Positions 43,380 to 54,847 of a stretch of DNA of 64,000 nucleotides are shown one piece after another (within the stretch, counting starts at the first letter, position 1; every line of letters starts with the position of its first letter). Under the pieces are notes generated by a model. It was not told where the DNA came from. It did no database searches and saw only the letters and a list, made by a program, of their open reading frames with translations. Made by a program: the position numbers and the translations under genes. This DNA comes from Eunapius fragilis (Eukaryota; Porifera; Demospongiae; Spongillida; Spongillidae): contig OY811983.1 of assembly GCA_963681505.1 (NCBI GenBank), positions 2,542,518 to 2,606,517 of the forward strand, read 5' to 3'.

Positions 43380-44009
43380 TGGCAGCAACAAAAAATGATA
43401 AACCACAAGAACTAGGTGGCTAATTTTATATTACAAAGGCAGACAAAAAAGATTGTCCAGATGTCATCTGAACAACGCAACTGCCTCCAAGCTCAATTAC
43501 AAATAAGAAATTTAGAATGAATCAACTGAAATCAGAGATATATGGATTGCATGAATGCATCATGCAATAATCCATAGTTTTAAGATTTCTTGCTTACATT
43601 TTCTTGTAGGTTAGTTTTATTGAGCATAACTGTTACTGATATTGAGAAGATTTTACAGTTAGAAATTTAATTTATAATAATGGTTGGTCCATTCATATAT
43701 ATTACAAGCAATAATCTAAAAAGCAGAAGGAAGAAATCCTTGTAAGGATGTGGGCATTTAACTATGATATGAAAATCAATGCAATATCTAAGCCCTTTCT
43801 TTCCAGCTTGGTCCCTTATGGTTGCGTTCATATTGCCATCCTACAGAGCAGAAATGCTAACAATAGCTTCATACAAAGCTAACAATATTGTTTGCTAACG
43901 TATAACTATCATCAATAATATACAGAGACTATCTAGCATTGCATGTATTATTTTTACATCTATAACGCTACTATTTCCCTACCCTGTGTCAACTTGAGAT
44001 TAAATATAC
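43380..44009. repeat. Shared 3' flank of array copy 5, first part
   Basis: Matches 27870-28460. It is interrupted at 44010 by a foldback element and resumes near 44920. Confidence 0.75.
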
Positions 44010-44295
44010 ACAAGTAAAGAAAAACATTCTCCAACGAGAAAGTTGGTGGGATATAGGAATTGGAGGCAAAGGTGGTGTAAAAAGGAGGGGAACAAGGTTT
44101 TGAGAAAAGGGTAAATGAGACAAAAATCCTATATTTAGCACGTGTAAATGTAACAGAAAAGAAGTGCTAAATATAGGATTTTTGTCTCATTTACCCTTTT
44201 CTCAAAACCTTGTTCCCCTCCTTTTTACACCACCTTTGCCTCCAATTCCTATATCCCACCAACTTTCTCGTTAGAGAATGTTTTTCTTTACTTGT
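44010..44295. mobile_element. Foldback MITE, family 1, copy a
   Basis: Near-perfect palindrome with arms of about 125 bases. The outer end is ACAAGTAAAGAAAAACATTC and the arms contain TTGTTCCCCTCCTTTTTACA. A short loop lies around 44140-44175. No ORF. A related palindrome with the same outer 40 bases is at 54848-55138. Confidence 0.88.
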
Positions 44296-44331
44296 TTCCT
44301 CTATTTTTTCATTATCATTTTTTATCCATTA

Positions 44332-44358
44332 TCCCCCCCCCCCCCCCCCCCCCCCCCC
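44332..44358. repeat. Poly-C tract
   Basis: A run of about 27 C just outside the foldback element. Confidence 0.9.
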
Positions 44359-44574
44359 GCTTCAATTCCCGTCACGAGCAGACGCCCGCTTTTGTTTGGG
44401 ATCACTGTAAGGAACGCGGGAGAATTCTAACTCGTCGTCTGCTCTCCTATTTTGTTTGCACAATTCTAAATATACGTAAATGTCGCTAACACTAGGCATT
44501 ACGTAATGATTACGTATGTCCGTTTCATGCTTTATTCATATATATGATACCTGAAGATATCCTTCCAGGAGATT

Positions 44575-44644
44575 CTAAAGCGATTGGTATAATTTGCGCT
44601 CTTTAAAACCATTCCTATCCCGAGTTATACTCACCCGAGAAGAA

Positions 44645-44685
<41 letters not shown>

Positions 44686-44880
44686 AAAAGATTTGGCCTG
44701 GGGACGAGGTAAAACACGAACTTTTTTTGTTCTCTTAAAGCAAACAGTTTGAAGACTGAAATAAAGCATTAAAATGACCGTCTTTGCCTTTTGGTTCGAT
44801 AGCAACAAAAAGCAACACTATCCGTTTCTCGGTACGCGAGTTATACGCGGGTCGCGTTTTTTAATGATTTCACGACCCAG
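44575..44880. repeat. Interspersed repeat with (GAC)n core, copy a
   Basis: Blocks AAGCGATTGGTA, AACCATTCCTA and GAGTTATAC, then GAAGAAGACGACGACGAC (to about 44684), then ATCCGTTTCTC and TTAATGA recur in the same order at 57036-57310. Confidence 0.65.
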
Positions 44881-44919
44881 GTCAATTCCTATATAGGAAC
44901 TACTATCGTAATTCCTGAT

Positions 44920-45912
44920 AGGCAAAAATATCTCTTCAGTGTAGCAATAAATCTGGTTGTTACAGAAGTCGTGCGGCATAAATTGCAGCTTAGACCGGCT
45001 GCCCTTCAAAGTGGCAAGCTGAACGTTGGTGAACAAAAGATACAGCACTTCTAATGTTAGTTGCCTCAGTAGTTATGACTGCATTTGAAGGCTAGTACAA
45101 GGCACAGACACAGTCATTGACTTGAATTATATAAGGATCATGCATAAATGCATTGACATAAGTTTAACCTGACAAATGTTGTATAGCTCAACAATTCACT
45201 CAAACAGTCAATCTGCTTTGCCTTAGACAAGTACCTCTGTACTCAATGAGTTCATTGTACAGATCACACATGTCAAGTGATAGTTTGCATGATGGAGAGA
45301 GAGATAGAGAGACAGCAGGGTTCACATCCAATGAGGAGAAACCATTAGATGTGCACTTGCATCTAAAAGACACGATATATTGTAACCACTAAATAGTGAT
45401 TAGTGCAATGACAAAACAAAGCGTTCCAGGCTGGTAGATGCTATAAAAATGTATAACCCATAGCTATGAGTCATTCAATTCTTCATTAAGCAGCACAAAA
45501 TGTTTATGGAAATCACAAATCACAAATCACCTAGCCGGGTATACTCTATTCGGTATTACATTTAAATCTGTACCTTCACCCCAGACTCCTAGCTAGGAAA
45601 TGGTAGCACCCTCTTTGGCCAATTCCTGGATCCGCTGATGCAGGGTAACTCCACCGTTTTCGGTTCAAAATTATCATCAACAAGAATTACCCACTTTCTG
45701 CTGTTGTGTATGCGATGTAAACAATGATATATACAGTAGTATGATTGCATCAATTCAAAGCAACTGAGCATATGTACATAAAATATACACACTTTGAGTG
45801 TAACTACGTTATTTGTAGCAGAATGTTACAAAATGCATACAACAGTACCAGTCCTATTTCTTGTTTTTAGTTTTATCCAAATCTAATTCTTCCACTCATC
45901 TGTATTCTCCGA
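44920..45912. repeat. Shared 3' flank of array copy 5, second part
   Basis: Resumes the flank match (AAATCTGGTTGTTAC onward) to the 3' end of array copy 5. Confidence 0.75.
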
Positions 45913-47368
45913 CTACACCTCTTCCAACCTTCCAGTCAGCTGAACAACAGGATTCAGTGGTTCAGATGCAAGGGAGGTCTGGTTCCTGGGTAACCTGGGT
46001 TTTGATGGGTTGAATCGTCTCCGCCATGGTAACCTGAGTCTCCGTTGGTTGCATCGCCTCCTGTTTGGTAACCTGAGTCTCCTTTGGTTACATCGCCTCC
46101 TGTTTGGTAATCTGGATCTCCTTTGGTTGCATCGTCTCCTGTTTGGTAATCTGGATCTCCTTTGGTTACATCGCCTCCTGTTTGGTAACCTGGATCTACA
46201 TCTACATTGGTCGAATCGTTTCCTGTTTGATAACCCGCGTCTACATTGATTAAACCGTCTCCTGTTTGGTTGTATGCATCTACATCGATTAGATCGTCTC
46301 CTGCTTAGTCTCCATCGGTTGAAACATCTCCTATTGGGTAAATAGGGTCTTCTTTGATTAAATCGTCTTGAGCAAGGTGATCGCTGGTCTCCTCTCGATG
46401 CAGTCCCCATGCTCTCTATACATAAGCATGAAAATTGTACACACGTATACAAATTTGTTGTGACTAAAAAGGGATACCTTCTGAGGAGCCATCTTTATCC
46501 AGCACCTCTGTAGGGTCATCTTCAGCACTCTCTCCTTTAGGTGAAACTAATGCTGAAAGTACGTGCACGCACACACAGAGATTGAAGGTCACCTTCGGAC
46601 GAGACACCCAGCATTACATCCTCATAACTGTCCCTCTTAGACTGCTCCTCTGAATCAATGTCACCCATACCGTCATTTTCAAGCTCCTTTTCATTACCTG
46701 AATAGTGGTAGAGGATTAAATCCATTTTCTATATGTATATGCAATGTGAGCTACTGATAAACAATATCCTAATTACCTTCTGCCAGTAATGCATTATCAA
46801 ACACATCAACTTGAGATGACTCCTCTGGATCAACAGTGCCAACATTATCCACTTCAAGTCCCTCTCCATCCTCTACATACAGTGAGGTGCGGGTGGAGTA
46901 AGAGAACGTATAAGTTCTCTTGGGTCCATTGGTACCATGGGCATTGATCAAAGCAGGTGCAACTAAAGATTACCTTCAGATGAAGCATCCTCATAGCTGC
47001 CATCTTTAGACCACAGCTGTAAATCGATGTCATCCATATTGTCCTTTTCAAGCCCCTCTCCATTGCTTACATCATCTTTACACATAACCAATAGCATTTC
47101 AGAGATGAGGGGTTATTTATGGTAATTGGTCATAACAAAGCAAACATTTTACATTTGTACATAACCATATTAAATCTCACCATTTGACCACTCTCCTCTA
47201 CTGGCATCATTAATGCTGCCTTTGTCAATCATCCCTTCATTACCTAATGCACCATCTATTATTTGATGCTACACAATTACATCTTTCAAAAAACGTACTG
47301 TATCGGATGCTCTTGCAGTTGCACAACACTGCAATGGTAGACCAGACCACCCAAGCCTTCACCAGCAT
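45913..47368 (-). CDS. Array gene copy 5: secreted acidic/Arg-rich protein, short form
   Basis: Seven open exons: 47368-47299, 47255-47181, 47075-46974, 46872-46777, 46697-46593, 46552-46478 and 46415-45913, all phase 1; 341 codons plus stop. Signal peptide exon as in copy 1. The acidic exons include EDGEGLEVDNVGTVDPEESS. The last exon is of the short type with four consecutive 13-residue units (RLPNRRRCNQRRS), more regular than in copies 3 and 4, and ends VVQLTGRLEEV. Intron 5 is only 40 bases. No disabling lesion is seen; with copy 3 this is the best-preserved short form. Function unknown. Confidence 0.6.
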
Positions 47369-47405
47369 CCTGCAGCTATGGTGTGAGAATGACTGCACGC
47401 TTATG

Positions 47406-47415
47406 CTTATATATG
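47406..47415 (-). promoter_or_regulatory. TATA box of array copy 5
   Basis: The minus strand reads GCATATATAAG about 40 bases before the ATG at 47368. Confidence 0.55.
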
Positions 47416-47654
47416 CATAGTTGCATGTGTCAAGAACTCTCAAGGAAGTATTTGTTACACTTTGTAACCAGCTGGATGCTATGCTTGATGGGTAAGTACA
47501 CATTGTAATTATGAATAGCAATAAACAACTTAATTTTGTTTCCTGCGCTGGCCATTATTTTTTATTTGGTAATTTATGTGGGATCGAAAGGGGCCTTAGC
47601 GCATTTTTTTTCGAATTTCATATTCTAAGAGGCACCAAACGTCATCTACAACTT

Positions 47655-47912
47655 CCACCTTACGCATTGGAAATTTATCATGGAGTTACAGTGGTCTGAA
47701 TTTTTAAAATTTATACATGCATTTTAATAGCACGAATTAAATTTGATGCTCCTTCCTGGAATATGTGCTAGGTATCTTTTCGCTGTCTCGATCCCATAAT
47801 TACCATTACAATATTTTAGTGTAATTAAATGTATACTTTAATATTTTCAAAACAATACATGTACAATACAGATATGTTATTGCTATAATATTTATTTTAA
47901 TGAATCTATAGG
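47655..47912. repeat. Direct repeat flanking array copy 6, left
   Basis: About 255 bases (from TTACGCATTGGAAAT to TTTTAATGAATCTA) recur in the same orientation at 51806-52057. The pair brackets the unit carrying array copy 6. Confidence 0.85.
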
Positions 47913-48255
47913 AGGCGGGTGGCTAAATCATTGGTGCGAATCGAGCGGGGGACCGTGCACGCACTTCACAGCTATATCTCCGTAACGGATGAAGTAAAAA
48001 TTAACAAACAGAACTTATCAATGGCGACAGGACCCTTCTAAGTACGTACCCTATTTGAAGCGATTCGAACGCTCCCTACACGACGATGTGGCCGTTTGGA
48101 ACCTATGGGGTATTGGACCTTGTAACATCCGCATGAATAAGACACCAAATTTTAGATACCAATAACACACCAAAGTGTATTTTCACGTATATAGTAATGG
48201 TGCTGTATGTTGTGTCAGTTAAAAATAGGAACCCGATAGTGTTAACATTTCGGAA

Positions 48256-48487
48256 TGTATATAAATCCACAAGGAACGTTCCATATATAGGAAGTCGATG
48301 ACCCAAAGTGTTTGAAGATACACAGTATCAATTGTAACATAAAGCATTTTATTACTGAGGAAGATAAATCAATGTATAAAAATCCACAATGTATATAAAT
48401 CCGCAAGGTTCGTAGAACGTTCCATATATAGGAAGTCGATGACGCAAGGTGTACAGTACCAATTGTAACATAAAGCATTTTATTACT
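48256..48487. repeat. Tandem duplication of about 130 bases
   Basis: Two copies contain GTTCCATATATAGGAAGTCG and CATAAAGCATTTTATTACTG, at 48256-48358 and 48389-48487. Confidence 0.85.
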
Positions 48488-48775
48488 GAAGGGTCATTTT
48501 CTCTGGAACTGTTCCGTTTATTTATTTTATTGCTCTATACATCAATATAATATGGATCAGGGTAGATTGTACACAACAGTCAATGATGAGAAGAAACCTT
48601 TTCCAACTAAATTAACAGTTCTGTTGCAACTATCTGCCAGGGGAATTTATATAATGCAGTAAGAAGCCATTTTCAACAGAAAGTTCTGGTACCACCTGAT
48701 TCAATACAGCCTTTACAAGACTCCGCTTATCAGGCGAATCACCTTTAGTCATTCCTCATTGTTTTGCTGTACCCG

Positions 48776-48845
48776 GCATATATATATATATAATTATATA
48801 TATAATTATAATTATATATAATTATAATTATAATTATATATATAT
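48776..48845. repeat. AT-rich palindromic tract
   Basis: Alternating TATATA and ATAATTAT blocks with self-complementary symmetry. Confidence 0.85.
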
Positions 48846-49020
48846 GAAACACGTTTTTAATACAGAGATGTTAAAGTATCTAATTTCAACCTTCAACTTT
48901 CTGGAGCAGCACTGCACAAATGCCATATACACATATATGAAGAGGCATGCGCTAACACATGATTATAATATGACGTTAGCGCAACGTTACGTCAATGTTG
49001 ACGTTGGATTAGAAGTATAA

Positions 49021-49174
49021 CACAGCAAAAAAAAGAGGGTCGAATCAAATTTTGATTTGCATTTGATTGATCAATGACATTCTGATACAGGATTGATACA
49101 ACATTCTGTATCAGAATGTCATCGATCAATCAATTGCCAATCAAAATTTGATTCGACGCGTTTTTTTTGCTGTG
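49021..49174. mobile_element. 154-base MITE with TAA target duplication
   Basis: Termini CACAGCAAAAAAAA and the complement, arms continuing with TCGAATCAAATTTTGATT, flanked by TAA at 49018-49020 and 49175-49177. No ORF. Confidence 0.85.
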
Positions 49175-49536
49175 TAAATGAATCGCGTTTATGTTTATAT
49201 GACGTCACCGCGGGTACGGCTACGCAGTTGAAGTTATAAACACCGCCAAAAAGGTGGAGTTGAAGTAATTTTTCTACTATACTTGAAGTATATTCCGGTG
49301 TGCTGCTGGTAAATACGCATGCAATACCGAGTTCACATTATCGAGATTAGAATGGTTCTGGAACCGTTCTTTCACGTGCTACATATAGCATCTCCCCCTT
49401 TAAATTGCATCTGGTGGTGTGTTTTTAAATGAATACAATTGCATTCTGTTTCTAAGCAGTGGTGTGTGTATTAAAAAGTACATTGGTATTATCATTATCC
49501 ATTTCTTCTTGTTCCTCTTCTTGGTTTTCCACCTGG

Positions 49537-51214
49537 TTATTTTCCAGCTGGTTTTCTAGGTTTATTTCTAACTAGTTTATTTCCACCTGGTTTTCTAGGT
49601 TTATTTCTAACTAGTTTATTTCCACCTGGCTTATTTTTGCCTGGTTTTCCAGGTTTATTTCCACCTGGTTTTCCAGGTTTATTTCCACCTGGTTTTCCAG
49701 GTTGTTTTCCACCTGGTTCTCCATTACTTGGTGATGGCTGTTCTCCTGGCTCTCCAACTTCAGACGGAGGGGACTGGTCTCCTTCAGATGGGCAGGGCTG
49801 GTCTCCTGGCTCTCCAACTTCAGATGAAGGGGGCTGTACGTCTGGTTCCTGCGGCTGATCTGTTGTTTGTTTGGGTTGATCTGTTGGTCCCTGGGGCTGA
49901 TCTGTTGGTCCCTGGGGCTCATCTGTTGGTTCCTTGGGTTGATCTGTTGGTCTCACAGGCTGATCCATTGGTTCCTGGGGAGTACCTTCTGGTTCCTGGG
50001 GAGTACCTACTGGTTCCTGGGGCTCAGGTAACTGATCAGCAGGATTTGATGGAAGTGGTATCCGATTATTGGGTTTGCGTAAAGGAGGACGGGTGTGGAA
50101 TCGTCTCCTGTTTGGTAACCTGGGTCTCCATCGGATGTGTGGTCTCCAGTTTGGTAATCTGGGTCTCCTTTGGTTAAATCCTCTCCATAACATTGGTCTC
50201 CATCGATTGAATGGTCTTGAGTAAAGCCGTCTAGGTAGTGAGGGTCTAGCCAGAGTGTATTGTCTCTCTCCTTCGTGTACTTCTTCCATGTTATACTCAT
50301 TGTACTTTTGACGTGCATAATCATAATCCCTTAATGCTTGAGGCCGTCCATTCTGTGGCCACCATCTTGCTGGCACCACCTCTATATAGGCATAAGATAT
50401 TGATTGATGGATGGTACACACATACTAACATGTGACCAAAAAAGGGATACCTTCTGAGGAGCCATCTTTATTTAGCACCTCTGTAGGGTCATCTTCAGCA
50501 CTCTCTTCTTTAGGTGTAAGTAATGCTATAGTCAGGTAATATTAAGTAATGTAAAGTTATGTGCCAACTGAAGAATGCAAGCTGCTGTTACCGCCTGATG
50601 AGACACCCAGCATTACATTCCCATAACTGTCCCTCTTAGACTGCTCCTCTGAATCAATGTCATCCATACCGTCATCTTCAAGCTCCTCTTCATTACCTGC
50701 ATACATAGAGGATTAAATCCATTTATGAGAAGGTATATGCAATGTGAGCTACTAATCAGGGTACAACAATTCTCTTGGGACCATTGGTACCATGAGCATT
50801 GATCAAAGCAGTTGCAACTAAAAATTACCTTCAGATGAAACATCATCATAGCTGCCATCATTAGACCACAGTTGTAAATCGATGTCATCCATACTGTCCT
50901 TTTCAAGCCCCTCTCCATTGCTTACATCATCTTTACACATAACCAATAGCATTTTAGAGATGAGAGGTTATTTATGGATAACAATGCAATCATTTTACAT
51001 TTGTACATCACCATATTAAATCTCACCATTTGACCACTCTCCTGTACTAGCATCATTGATGCTACCTTTGTCAATCATCCCTTCATCACCTAATACACCA
51101 TCTAATAATTGATGCTACAAAATTACATCTTTCAAAAAACGTACTGTATCGGATGCTCTTGCAGTTGCACAACACTGCAATGGTGGACCAGACCACCCAA
51201 GCCTTCACCAGCAT
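49537..51214 (-). CDS. Array gene copy 6: secreted acidic/Arg/Pro-rich protein, exon 4 lost
   Basis: Six exons: 51214-51145, 51101-51027, 50930-50829, 50696-50592, 50525-50451 and 50381-49537; 423 codons plus stop. The signal peptide and acidic exons match copy 1. Exon 4 is physically missing: a deletion joins the intron 4 minisatellite unit (GTACAACAATT at about 50760) to intron 3 (CTCTTGGGACC). Because exon 4 is symmetric phase 1 the frame is kept. The last exon has the long-form start (VVPARWWPQNGRPQAL), Arg repeats, Pro/Gln repeats, then PGGNKPGKPGGNKPGKP units and ends RKPAGK, so the Gly-Gly-Arg tail of copy 1 is replaced by a Gly-Lys-Pro tail. Flanked by 255-base direct repeats. Confidence 0.6.
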
Positions 51215-51251
51215 CCTGCAGCTATGGTGTGAGAATGACTGCACGCTCATA

Positions 51252-51261
51252 CTTATATAGG
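51252..51261 (-). promoter_or_regulatory. TATA box of array copy 6
   Basis: The minus strand reads CCTATATAAG about 40 bases before the ATG at 51214. Confidence 0.55.
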
Positions 51262-51805
51262 CACAGTTTGCATGTGTCAAGTACTCTCAAGAAAGTATTT
51301 GTTACACCTTGTATAAACAGTTGGATGCTATCACTTCTGTAACAATGGCTGTGAATCAAAACACTCTCCTGCAGGCTGTTTTTGTTTGATAGTAGAACAT
51401 ACAGTGAAAGTGACTAGTGTAGGCCCGGTTTGATATGTGCCACTATTGCATATGGCAACTGGGGTCACGCGGCTCTGGACGTAATTCTTTTTTTTTCCAC
51501 AGGCTGCTGAGGGAAGAAACTGTACAGTGAGATTTGTAACAACATATCATACTCCATCCATTCCATGGCCTTTGAGACTTGTGGTGTTATAGCCCCACCA
51601 TTTCAGCGGGGAGAGCTAGCTGCTCAGTGTCTCTCTCATCTTAGTCTACTGCAGCAATCCTCCATGATTATCCAAAAAGGAAAACTGCAGCTGTTCTGGG
51701 GTCATTGCTCCACTTCAAATACCCTAGCTTGTTTAAGTTGGGATTGTGCATGGATTTGCATGTCCGGTAAATGGTAATATGATACGTTTTAATGCCTGAT
51801 TCAAG

Positions 51806-52057
51806 CCCTCTACTTACGCACTGGAAATTCATCATGGAGTTACGGTGGTCTGAATTTTTAAAATTTATGCATGCATCTTAAAAGCACGAGTTAAATTTGA
51901 TACTCCTTCCTGGAATATGTGCTAGGTGTCTTTTCGCTGTCTCGATCCCATTATTAATATTTAGTGTAATTAAATGTATACTTTAATATTTTCAAAACAA
52001 TACATGTACAATACAGAAATGTTATTGCTATAATATTTATTTTAATGAATCTACAGT
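51806..52057. repeat. Direct repeat flanking array copy 6, right
   Basis: Second copy of the 47655-47912 sequence; the end of the array. Confidence 0.85.
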
Positions 52058-52690
52058 TCTAGTGTATGTATTTCAGTTTTTAAACATAATATTGCCAGAG
52101 AAAAATAACACACGCCCATCAGCACAACACGCACACCTACAGCTATATCATCAGTGATGGAGCATTCATGGCGAAGGGCTCATGACATGTTTCATGCAAG
52201 GATAATGCTTGCTTTCAATTCTAAAGAGACTAACACTACTGATTAGAACATCCACTCTCACTATCAGTTGTTTGGTCACTCCATGTTCCACCTATATCCA
52301 TGTATAACTAGCGAGCGCTTCCTACAGACACTCAAAACCATTCTTTGCCCAACAACAGCGATGTTACAACTGTTACTTCCTGCTTTCTACCTCAATGGAT
52401 TAGATAAGAAAGTGCGTTTTGGAATAATAACTATAGCAAGTGTTTCTACTGACAGCTGCACGTGATCATTTGAGAAAAACATCCTGCATGCTATTACAAT
52501 TATTCATTCTCAAGTCTTATCTTTTCATGGTTTACCACATTAAAAAAAAACTGTGCATAGTTTTCACTACTGGTAATCAATTATTTCCTATACTAGCTCG
52601 TGGTCACACTCCATTGACTATAGGTAGCCAGGTTATGATTGCACATCTTTACACGTGAAAAATACTATTGCTAGAGATAATGTTTATATA
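52058..52690. other. Unassigned spacer
   Basis: No gene is recognised. The last part (TAGCTCGTGGTCACACTCCA near 52590) also occurs upstream of NAMPT-B near 57597. Confidence 0.4.
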
Positions 52691-53300
52691 GATAGGTACA
52701 GGATTATTGAGAGTCGCTGTATTTGGAAGGTGACAAGGCATCAATGATTAGGGAAGCTGGAGGTGACGTAATTGAGCAGTCATGGCCGCTCGCCTGAACA
52801 ACAACCTACTTCTAGCAACCGATTCTTACAAGGTGCGTGATAGTACAGCAGAGGTGACACACCTCTTCGATTCATTGGACTCCGTGCCCAAATCAAAGCT
52901 TCCCTCTTTCATCGGTTAACTCTAACGGCCTGGACTCTACGTATTTTGTTTCTGATCTAGGTGTATTAAGCCAGGCGAACCCTTGTCTATAGCACCCGTT
53001 CCTCTAAAGGGAAGGATATGGAATCATATTATGATAATAGCCAGACAATGGTGTGTGTGGGCGGGGCTCGACTCGAGCCCCCCCCCCCCCGGCCATTAAA
53101 CCGTCAGGGCTTTGTGACCCCACGCATGCACCATTAAACTCCTCCACCTCCGTGCTGAGTGCTTGTGTAGATAAATTAAATAATTAAGATATAAATTTAA
53201 AAAGTTATGTGGACAATTCCCCTGAAGGTCAGGTTTTCAACTTTCTTTCCATTAATTAACACATTACCGTCGGTACCCACCCATCTGATACAGAGGGTTA
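52690..53300 (+). pseudogene. Duplicated 5' end of NAMPT (promoter, exon 1, broken exon 2)
   Basis: Exon 1 at 52782-52832 reads MAARLNNNLLLATDSYK with a good GTGCGT donor. The following intron matches that of NAMPT-B (57838-58257). At 53268 the start of exon 2 appears as ACACATTACCGTCGGTACCC, then loses similarity, so the coding sequence ends there. No further NAMPT exons follow before 57787. The upstream 60-90 bases, including AGGTGACAAGGCATCAATGA, also match NAMPT-B. It could still drive a transcript that splices into NAMPT-B exon 2 across its exon 1. Confidence 0.85.
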
Positions 53301-53336
53301 TTTCATTTTTTCCTTTTCAATCAGAAGCCTTTTCCC

Positions 53337-53428
53337 CTTGCGTTTTGCACCACCACCATCGCCTTTGATTCCTATGTACCACCAACCTTCTCGTATAGAG
53401 TATGCTTTTATCTCTTGTTTCATTAACT
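53337..53428. repeat. Solo arm of foldback MITE family 1
   Basis: Resembles one arm of the 44010-44295 element (CACCACC, CCTTTGATTCCTAT, CACCAACCTTCTCGT); the partner arm is absent. Confidence 0.6.
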
Positions 53429-54847
53429 TAAAAAAAAAATTATTCTCATGCTTCTGTATGTTTATAATTACATTTTATTTTCATACCATGAAATCATGGA
53501 TGGTGTAGTATCAGAAAAGTAATTATTACTGTGTTATCATAAAGCCGTGATATAGTGTGTAGCTGGGCATACAGGGTGGTCATCGCTCCGATCAGATAGT
53601 AGAGCTCTATAACTATCTGGGCTAGCCTAACTAATAGTTATACTTGAATAGAGTCTCGTTTTAAAAGTCACGCATCGTTGTATGGACCACACTGACTTAA
53701 ACCGTTTGTTTGATTGCCAACTGCTTTAGTTTGGTCCTCTGCATGGACTGGAGGCAACCGATGCGTAATGAATCAGTGTTTCCTTCTGCACACTGTAGGT
53801 GTACGAGTGGCTAGATGTTGCCGGGTTCACGATCATATAAATATGGAACCCACTCTCGTAGGTTCCATATATATGTTATCGATGCAATCCTAAGTTGTAC
53901 GTGCATCCTTCCCCCATGCCATTTGTTTTAGCTACATTCATTGTAAATGAAATCACAGTGGTATCGAATATATAATAGAGCCACTAAAATATGGCGGTAC
54001 AAGCATTGTCAGTAGACTTCAACACGCGTGGGGAGGCGGTTTTGTTGACGGGCTATTGTTCAAAAAATATTTTTGAAGCCGAACTGATATTGCATGTAAA
54101 TGAAGGCAAGCAGCTAAGCCACCGACGCGCGTAACATTTTTACAACCCCGCCCACTTTAGTTACATCACTATTGGACTGAACCAACCAACGCCCCGCCTT
54201 CTTCCCAAAGGCGGCTGAAAGGATCAGGTAGGTAATTTGATTCGCTGATGAAGTGGTATGAGGACTGTCACTCCCGATTAAAAAAGCGTGTTAACTTTTG
54301 CAATTAAAGATAGTTGCCGGGCAACATAGTATCCTTTTCTGCATGCTGGTCTTGGTAATTGCGCAGCGACATTATTTGGCTTGATTGGCACAGATGAATC
54401 GGGCTGTGAAGGATATCCCAGAAAATGCATGCATGGAAAATTCAGTCTTCCGGCTGGTATACTGAAAAACTATACGTATACGGAATACACCGGTAGAAGA
54501 AATTGTAGACCGCTATTATACTGAGTAAATGTTACATCTACCAGATATCAGTTCTGGATATCTTCTAGTGGAACAACTCAGTCTTTAGGCTTTATTGGGG
54601 GAGGAGGAGGAGGAGGAGGAGGAGGAGTTACTGTAGTATACCACTTCCAGAGTAGAATTCCTCCCACGACGAGTACACTCACGATTGTACTCACGACCAG
54701 GTCCTCTTTACCACCCATTTGACAAGCCAAGTAGTTGATGACTTCAGAGTCAACAACTGCAGCTTACGCGCCCACTTTGTGTTCGCGTATAAAATATTCA
54801 TCGTGAGCGTAGTACCCATGCATAGTAAAACTACGTTTATAAAAATT
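53429..54847. other. Unassigned spacer
   Basis: No gene is recognised. A (GGA)n tract lies at 54598-54627. Confidence 0.4.
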
